From assembly GCF_036373705.1 (NCBI RefSeq), contig NC_089863.1:7973357-8037356 (forward strand): DNA of 64,000 bases, read 5' to 3'. The notes under the pieces were generated by a model, which was not told the DNA's origin, searched no databases, and was given only the letters and a program-made list of their open reading frames with translations. The position numbers and the translations under genes were made by a program. Every line of letters begins with the position of its first letter. Within the stretch, counting starts at the first letter, position 1. The DNA is from Amia ocellicauda (Eukaryota > Chordata > Actinopteri > Amiiformes > Amiidae). Shown here piece after piece: positions 56,481 through 64,000 of this stretch.

Positions 56481-58029
56481 TATATTTTAAACACACATTA
56501 CCAGTTAACATTTAAACTAAATTGGATGGCGGGGCGGAAACAGGCATGGCTACATGGGTTGTGTGTGCACCAATAGTAAAAATAGACAGGACCGCACCAG
56601 TCCTAGCTGCAAAGATGAGGGTCTCCATAGGGGGGTTAAATTAAATATATCGTATGGTCTTCTGTGGTTTCTGATGCTTTGTAAAGGTTTCAATGAGCTT
56701 ATTTGGGAGATATAAAGATGCATATTGGAGGAATATAGCAAGGTGCATGAGGGTGTAAGTCTGAATGTTTGATTGGTGGGGACAGGAATGAGAGGGGCCA
56801 TGGGCCCTATATAAAGTGATACCTGCCCTGAGAGAATGAAAAGGTGTTGACAGACAGAGAGGTCAGGAGCTCAGAAATGGGAGCTTTAGGCTGGCTGTTA
56901 CCAAGTCAATGGCTGTCAGTTTTTGTTGTACCTTCACAAATATGGTTTCCATGTATGGATTAAGGTGTATATTGTATATTGTTTATATTGTTAGTATTAT
57001 TTGTGTTATTGTCCTATAGTGAACTCCACAACTTTGGACCCACTACACTCCCACAAGTACAAGACTGTTTTTTACTCAAATCAATTCAGCCAAACCCAGG
57101 TGGCCGGCTGAATGCATTCAGAGTGATGGCTGCAGGACGTGGGCTAAGGCACGTGAAGTAGGGCTGCAACAAACAACTATTTTGATAAATCGATTAATCT
57201 GTCAATTACTACCTCAATTAATTGGATAAAAAAAAATCCAGCATTAAATGCAAGTGTTTCATTAAAAAAAAAAAGAGTATTTCCTCATCTTGCACAATGC
57301 TGTTCGAAACAACATGAGATGGCAGTCTAAAACCAATAGAAATCATATGTGCAAAAAATTAAGGGTTTCATTGTATATAGCAACGTGTTTTTACATTGTT
57401 CTCAAAACAAAAAGTTGTACACTTTTGTTTGAAAAATGCTAAACTGTTTTGATAAATAATGAAAAATAAAGAAACATTTAAATCAGTGTTTACAGGCTTT
57501 TCTGCAACAAATAGCTTCAACAGCAGTCCAATACTGGACTATGGAGGTATAATTATTTGTTTCTGAAATGAGACAATATGAGTATACATAGTAGCACAAT
57601 ATTTACATTTACATACACACTGGATGATGCATCCGATCTTTATGTTTCTGAAAAGAGAAAAAATAAAACTGGTGTGTGCGTCTTTCCTTTCCCACCTTGA
57701 ACACTGTGAAACAAGTTTGATTTGATGTGATTTAACGTGCATTAAAAATTACATTGACACGAGAGGAAGACGTGAATTGGTGGAAAAGCTTATGCTCTGC
57801 ATGTCTAACCACTAATAACTATACAACAGAGCAAATAAATATAGACTGACAATATATGGCAAGCTATCACGGAGGAGCTGGGCATGAAAGGTACCCACTG
57901 TCTGCTAGAATAAAAGCAAACTCAAAACGAAACTCAAACTTTTCCCATTTGTGTTTTTTCCCTTTACAGTATATAGCCTATTTATATTTTGAATTCAATA
58001 ATTATGGCCCTAATTTGATCATATAGTCC
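56481..58029. other. Intergenic DNA with a hAT remnant
   Basis: AGGGCTGCAACAAACAACTA at 57161, followed by TTTTGATAAATCGATTAATC, is the usual left end of a vertebrate hAT family. No right end was found. No gene seen. Confidence 0.4.
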
Positions 58030-58365
58030 AATCCTTCTGCAGCACTGCATCACGGCTGTGCAATGCACTTCCAGAGGCTCTGAGAAGCGACCAAAACACA
58101 ATAGTTAAAATGTCTTAAAAAAACACCTTTTTAAAAAAGTTCTTAAGGATCTCTGTTAGTGCAAGTTTTTAAATCCTCTCAGCCTTTTTATTGCTTCCTC
58201 CTCTTCATTGGCTATCCTGTTTGTTTTCTTGCAAACTTTATTTTGTCTGTATGTAATGTACTGCTCTATTGCATCTTTTTACTTCGTCTGGTTTGACTCT
58301 TGAGTGTAGCGTGTGGGTATAATAAGAGGGCGTTATAAATAAAATGTATAAAACCAATAATGATA
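58030..58365 (+). mobile_element. LINE 3' end
   Basis: A decayed frame reading LCNALPEALRSDQN then KNTFLKK resembles the last residues of a CR1/L2-type reverse-transcriptase ORF. It is followed by a TTTTTATTGCTTCC spacer and the tail GGGCGTTATAAATAAAATGT. It lies in the region downstream of the zinc-finger gene, on the opposite strand. Confidence 0.55.
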
Positions 58366-58537
58366 ATATTTTAGTCGTAGCTTGCAAGACACACACCAGT
58401 TTAAAAAAGGAAAGGCTGTGTTTTAGGAGATCCACAGCTTGTACCACGCTGAGCATCTTCCTCCTGTCAGCATGGCTCCAGTGCGTTTTCTCTTTAGGTT
58501 CTCATGCATCATTGTCACACTCCCTTGCCATGCAAGT

Positions 58538-60195
58538 TCAGCTTTGCAAATGTTGCAGCAAACGGACACCTGTGTGAGTGCGCTGATGTTTTTTTAAGTT
58601 TCCTGGATGAGAGAAATTCTTCCCACATTGGGAGCAGCAGTACGGTTTCTCTCCTGTGTGAATGCGCTGGTGACATTTAAGGCCTCCTAAATCATTGAAG
58701 CTCTTCCCACATTTAGAGCAGTAGTATGGTTTCTCTCCTGTGTGAATGCGCAAGTGAGATTTAAGTTTCATTAACTCACGGAAGCGCTTGCCACACTGGG
58801 AGCAGCAGTATGGTTTCTCTCCTGTGTGAATGCGCTGGTGAATTTTAAGTTTACTTAAGTCATAGAAACTCCTCTCACACTGGGTACAGCAGTATGGTTT
58901 CTCTCCTGTGTGAATGCGCTGGTGAGATTTAAGATTTGCTATCTCAGTAAAGTTCTTCCCACACTGAGAGCAGCAGAATGGTTTCTTTCCAGTGTGAGTG
59001 CGCTGGTGAATTCTAAGGCCCCCTAAATCACGGAAGCTCCTCCCACACTGGGTACAGCTGTATGGTTTCTCTCCTGTGTGAATGCGCTCGTGAGATTTAA
59101 GGCTTCCTGACTCGGTAAAGCTCTTCCCACATTTGGAGCAGCAAAACGGCTTCTCTCCCGTGTGAATGCGCTGATGTTTTCTAAGGTTTCCTGACTGAGT
59201 AAAGCTTTTCCCACACTCGGAGCAACAGTATGGTTTCTCTCCTGTGTGAATGCGCTCATGAGTTTTGAGGTTTTCTGACTGACTAAAGCTCCTCCCACAC
59301 TGGAAGCAGCAGTATGGTTTCTCTCCTGTGTGAATGCGCTGATGAGTTTTAAGGTATTCTTGCTGAATAAAACTCTTCCCACACTGGGAACAGCTGTATG
59401 GCTTCTCTCCTGTGTGAATACGCTGATGTTTTCTAAGGCTTGATAACTCACTGAAGCTCTTCCCACATTGGGAGCACCTATATGGATCCTCTCCTGTGTG
59501 AATGCGCTGGTGAGTTTTAAGGCTTTTTAGCTCACGGAAACTCATCCCACACTGGGTACAGCTGTATGGTTTCTCTCCCGTGTGAATGCGCTGATGAGAT
59601 TTAAGATTTCCTAACTCATTGAAGCACTTCCCACACTGAGTACAGCAGTATGGTTTCTCTCCTGTGTGAATGCGCTGATGAGTTTTAAGGTGTCCCAACT
59701 GAATGAAGCTCTTCCCACACTGGGAGCAGCAATGGCAGCCCTTACGTTTCCGAGTTTCCCTTGAGGGGGGAGTGTGGGAGCTGGAGGGAGTGTGGGTGCT
59801 GGAGGGTCTGGGACGCAGCTGTCTACACTGTGTCGATTGGTCCCTCCCTACACTGAGCTCTGTTTCCAGATCACTGAGGCCTCCTTTAATACTCTCCAGC
59901 CTAAGATTACAGAGTCCATCTTTCAGAAGAGTGCGAGTGTCTACCTCTGATTCATTGGACTCTGTTTTAATGTGATCAGACAACACACTGGGTTCAGGCT
60001 GTGTTCCAGACTCCAGGCCACTGAGCTCCGCTTCAGTGTCTCTGCTCCTGGGCTGCTCAGTTAGCCCCTCTTTATCTTCAGTAGCTGTGGGCTCCGTGTC
60101 CTGCCCCAGACTGGAGCCCCACTGCTGCTCACAGCGCTGCTGCTCAGTGGGAGCCCTTTCCCGAGAGTCAGGGAGAGCGCTGGCCTGTACAGCTC
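58538..60195 (-). CDS. C2H2 zinc-finger protein, 14 fingers (last exon only)
   Basis: Predicted nuclear DNA-binding regulator. The exon starts after the acceptor CTCTCCCCCAG at 60196, in phase 1; upstream exons are not found, so the N-terminus is missing. About 150 acidic, Ser/Thr/Glu-rich residues come first and include HIKTESNES, a SUMO-type IKTE motif. KKRKG-like basic residues (RETRKRKG) precede 14 tandem fingers (about 59740-58560) with mostly TGEKPY linkers; two are altered (TGEDPY, TGKKPF). Nine fingers have an extra Cys just before the first zinc ligand (YCC or FCC). The first two fingers carry contact residues Q-G-H-T and E-G-N-S. No KRAB, BTB or SCAN domain lies in this exon. Orthology of such clustered fish genes cannot be settled by eye. 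Confidence 0.88.
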
Positions 60196-61337
60196 CTGGG
60201 GGAGAGACAAGACATGAGAAGAGCACTGAGAACAGCAGATCTGAGGACAGGTTACTAGTACAGGTCATAAGAGTTACACTGGATACCGATTCTGTCGAAA
60301 ATGGATGGCTATATTTCAAATGTGTACTACTAGAGCAGTGGTGGGCAACCTAGAGTGGTCCACAAGTCCATTTGTCAAATGACCGCTTGTGCCGCATGTC
60401 TCCCTTTACCACAAGCCACAAATGTTACACTTGAATTACAAAATAGTAGGGTGAAGGTTCGTTCAGTCTCCAGACCTTCATAGATTTTTACAAACCTTCA
60501 AAGGTTCGTCACATTACAATCACATCCATTTTTGTTCTCTTGTTGATAAAAATTGACAGTGTTTGAATACTGCAGAGTGCCACCGCACCAGATAAAGGGT
60601 TAATGGGGTAAAGGTGATGGGGTGGGGAGGAGCGTAGGGAGAGGGGATAAAATCTTAAGTGAGGCGGAAGAACGAGTCAGTGTGTGAGTGTGTTCAGTGC
60701 TCTGCAGTAATAATTAATACAATGATTTGTTGTTGCACCCGCAATGATGATTTGGGTCTACTCCTTGCAAACCCCCGCAAGAGTTACAATACTAAACCAC
60801 ACATGTCCCACTATATAAATTAAGACATTTGATTTGTATACTACCCATTACATAAATAAACATTGCTGGATATAAAAAAATTGAAACTGTAATAAAAAGC
60901 ACCTTCATTGCCACTGTCGTGTCAGCAGGCATTGGACCAGATTCAATTTAAACAATGTATTTGAAAATATAAGATTATCACAAGATAATCTTCTGAAAGA
61001 GCACTATCCTGCCAGCATGCCTGTAGCACCACTGCATTATTCTGCTTTATTGTTTCATTTTCAACGATCTTTACAGCAAAGTGTTGTGCAATATAATGTA
61101 AATGTAAAACAAGAGCTTCAACAAAATGTTGCTGTTCAGAATGTTTTGTTTAATGCACAGAACCCAGCTGAAATTATCACGGAAGAAAAGGCATTTTCCG
61201 GGATCATTTAACCAATGCGAGTTTACATTATTATGTGTTATTTATTAGGTTTAATGGTCAATTGCATAGAACTGAAAGCAGCATACTGGAGATGATCCCA
61301 TATTTAGTTCGCAGCTCTACTAACTGCAAGTTTGTTG

Positions 61338-61384
<47 letters not shown>

Positions 61385-61391
61385 GGTATAA

Positions 61392-61434
<43 letters not shown>

Positions 61435-62279
61435 AATAATATATAATGTTGGCACAAATTCTGAACTGTAGAAAGGAGTCTTTGTATTATAGTTAACCCA
61501 AATGTTAAGGTATTGTTCCGGTGTCTTTAATATTTACTACTTTCAGTAGTTGTAACATTAAAAAATAAACCGAACAGAGGGTATATTCATCAAGGGTATT
61601 ACAATGATTTGCTATTTCTGACACTTTTCCCTTATCAAATAAAATACAAATAAAAAGTTAACTTGTATATATGCGTCACCACACATGTACTTTATTATTA
61701 GTAATGTGCTTTTACTTGAAATTTAACATGTTTCATGTAAGTAAAATCAATAAACCATGTGCTTGTAAAAAACTAATAAAAGCATGATTACTGTTCGAGA
61801 TGCTTATTTTAAACTACAAGGGCACGTTATATTTTGTTAAATGGATTACCTGTAAATATATTAAAAGTAGTAGGATTTTCATTCAAATCTATACACTAGT
61901 AGCTAATGTGACATCATCGATACATTATGCAAATTTGTATATTCAGTAATGGGTTTCGGACCTTCACAGGTAAAAATGTACCCTTTGGGACAGCCCTACA
62001 AAATGGCAATATAATGCTATAAATACATATCAGTAATGTATTAAGGGAGTAACACATTGATACAAAATAAGCTTTTTTAAATGTTATTTGGGGAGGTAGG
62101 GAGGGTGTACTGGTTAAAAGTCTCCTGATAGCAATCAATACTTTAAGTGGTCAAAATGTAAAAAAAAAATATATATATATATCTTCTGTGGAAGAGACAT
62201 AACTAAAAAATGATCGATTGCATTTGGTCCGAATGTAATGATAGGATGTCCTTCCTGTCTGTCAATCTATATTTGCATA
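60196..62279. other. Upstream of the zinc-finger exon
   Basis: Must contain or lead to the missing 5' exons of the zinc-finger gene, but none is recognisable. GTGGTGGGCAACC at about 60339 looks like a hAT end. Two (ATT)n blocks lie at 61338-61441. Confidence 0.45.
61338..61441. repeat. (TTA)n microsatellite in two blocks
   Basis: About 15 and 17 TTA units separated by CGGTATAA. Confidence 0.95.
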
Positions 62280-62360
62280 CCGACGCGCAGACAATCACAC
62301 GTCATCAGCGCGGGAACCTTGACTGTGCAGCGCGAGCGCGAGAATGGAAGGTGAGCCGCA
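62280..62360 (+). promoter_or_regulatory. Small CpG-rich segment, possible promoter
   Basis: CGACGCGCAGACAATC, CACGTCATCAGCGCGGGAAC and GCGCGAGCGCGAG stand out in AT-rich DNA. ATGGAAGGTGAGCC follows at 62344; that frame stops after 15 codons. Confidence 0.4.
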
Positions 62361-62391
62361 GCTCTTTCTGCTCATCCTGAAGCTCCAGTAA

Positions 62392-62640
62392 AAGAACAAG
62401 AAAAGAAAAGAAAAGAAAAGAAAGACCGCGTTAGAAACATCTACAACGAGAAAACGTCTGGATCAAGAGCGTGCTAAAAGCAGAATTAACTTTGGCGTTG
62501 CTTTTCCACGCTGGAGGCAACTGCGGGACGCAAAGGGTCTGAAAAATTACACCATGGTTGGCAAAAAATGCCAATTTTCTATTGGACGGGTAATTACAAG
62601 GTTTGATTTGTTTTGGGCATTTTGTTAATGTAATGGACTA
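62392..62640 (+). CDS. Possible first exon with a recurrent fish motif
   Basis: Open plus-strand frame without a clear start: Lys/Arg-rich (encoded by an AAAAG repeat), then RLDQERAKSRINFGVAF and PRWRQLRDAKGLK, followed by MVGKKCQFSIGR and a possible donor GTAATT at about 62590. I recall similar RINFGVAFxRWRxLRDxKGL blocks from several predicted fish proteins of unknown role, some linked to domesticated transposases. The expected continuation after KGLK is absent. It may be a real exon continuing past the window, or a remnant. Confidence 0.3.
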
Positions 62641-64000
62641 TTTAGCTCATGAGACATGCGCTAATCTGAAACTGTTGCGATCGATTCCACCAACACGTCT
62701 CTCCTCCTAGATAGAGGGGGCGTAGCTTTGCAGACACCTGCTTTCAAAACAAGCTGCTGACTGCTGGCCTCTTTGGATTACACACCCTAGATTTAAGTTA
62801 CAGCTTTATTGTGCAGCATAGAGTTACATTTCATAAGATAATTAATTAATTTAATAAAGCACAGACAATGCTAAAGAACTGATCCAGAATTCCAGATCTA
62901 TGGTGTTGACAATGCTGTCTGTGAGAAGTTGTCATTCTAGTTGTCTAGGTGGCAGCAATAGCTTTAATTCAGCTTAACATGCCCCTCTTGATCTCTGTAT
63001 CGTCTCTTCTCGCAAAGCCACTGCTAGCCTAGAGGCCGATTTACACTTCTGCGTAGATATAAAAGCAACACAGAGCAGGGGTAAGCGCAGCCCACAGAGC
63101 ATTTAGCAGCCCAGGTGAGCATTTATCCGAAATGCGGTCCTGCGCGTCAGGCCAGCGCTGATTGGTTTAGCAGGAGATTCTGACAGCCAATCGGTCAGTG
63201 AGGAATTTGCTTTCCCTGGACAGAATGAACAATCAGTATTCTTGATTAGACAGTGACTGATCAAGGCATTGATCCAGAGACCCGGGTTTGCAATGTGATC
63301 ACGACTGAATTCCAAAGGAAAGTTAGAAGCTTCCTGAGCTGATCAGATAAGCGCTATATCAGGTGCAAATCTAATACAATAAATAATGATAATTCATATA
63401 TGATGTGTAGAAAATCATATGTTTCACCAATCAACATGATTGTAAAATCGTTCCCAATTACTAATTTCATTACAAAGCCCATATCGTCGGCTATATTTAT
63501 TATATTCAGTAGGCTATAGCCTATCGCATGAACTGCGGGTCTGGCGGTTATAGAACTTACAGGTCTGAAAACAATTAGGAGACCACTGCAATTTTTTCTT
63601 AAATCAGCATCACTACATGTATGGCAGCCATTCCTATTTTTATTTGAAATTTGGGTGAAATGTTGTCAGTAGTTTATAGAATAAAACAAAAATGTTCATT
63701 TTATCCAAACACATACCTATAAATAGTAAAACCAGAGAAACTGATAATTTTGCGGAGTTTAACAGCTGAAACACCATGCATCTAATTCAAATATTTAGTA
63801 ACATCAGAACGGATATGCAGGAGAGATTCACATACGCAGAGATGTGTGTATGTATGTTCTAGTGTTAAGTGTCTAGCCAACTATAGCAAGACAATAGAGA
63901 TCTGCACATAGAGGATGTCATTTGTATTTGTGTGTGTGTGTGTGTGTAGTTTCTGTAACATGTCATTAACAGTATGTGTTAATTTACATCCATACAATCG
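62641..64000. other. Window end, no gene seen
   Basis: AT-rich. Contains the dispersed repeat also found at 56.4 kb (about 63560-63650) and (TG)n at about 63929-63948. Confidence 0.45.

Noticed and set aside
60196-60319. N-terminal 41 residues of the open frame as part of the zinc-finger protein
   Set aside because: A strong polypyrimidine tract and CCCCCAG acceptor lie at 60196, so this part is most likely intron.
61258-61455. Asn-rich and Leu-rich ORFs
   Set aside because: They are translations of the (TTA)n microsatellite.
1-64000. CRISPR arrays, operons or other prokaryotic systems
   Set aside because: Spliced vertebrate genes and eukaryotic repeats throughout; no regularly spaced direct repeats with unique spacers.

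Overview
The window is vertebrate nuclear DNA, most likely from a ray-finned fish. Four spliced genes are readable, with GT-AG introns, AT-rich intergenic DNA and many fish-type repeats (Tc1/mariner, hAT and palindromic MITEs, tRNA-derived SINEs, LINE tails). A few repeat types, such as the LINE piece near 12 kb, recall non-teleost ray-finned fish, but the species cannot be fixed from the sequence alone.

Layout. 1-5.3 kb: intergenic DNA with repeats, ending in a GC-richer segment before the first gene. 5.3-17.25 kb (+): chrnb1, the muscle nicotinic acetylcholine receptor beta subunit, in eleven coding exons that join in frame to 491 aa. 17.55-32.4 kb: a gene-poor stretch with two intact Tc1/mariner elements of 1,221 bp in opposite orientation, a 191-bp palindromic hAT MITE and a 1,326-bp non-autonomous hAT element, the last two with 8-bp target-site duplications. 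32.4-39.9 kb (+): cldn7 (four coding exons, 212 aa), with a promoter holding two perfect CRE sites and a 2-kb 3' UTR. 40.5-42.4 kb: a decayed ORF pair and a deleted Tc1. 45.6-48.9 kb (-): a two-exon gene from a CpG-rich promoter; its exon junction rebuilds the CaMKII-inhibitor (CaMKIIN) motif inside an otherwise unfamiliar protein. 50-58.4 kb: degenerate Tc1 copies, a short satellite, SINEs, MITEs and a LINE tail. 58.5-60.2 kb (-): the last exon of a 14-finger C2H2 zinc-finger gene. 62.3-62.6 kb (+): a CpG-rich start of a possible further gene.

Functions. chrnb1 is a structural subunit of the endplate receptor, cldn7 a tight-junction protein, the CaMKIIN-like protein a predicted CaMKII inhibitor, and the zinc-finger gene a predicted DNA-binding regulator. 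Nothing shows a shared pathway. The main findings are the divergent CaMKIIN-family gene, the twin intact DD36E transposons, a Tc1 copy that carries 26 nt matching DNA 1.8 kb away, and two unusual residues in the acetylcholine receptor subunit.
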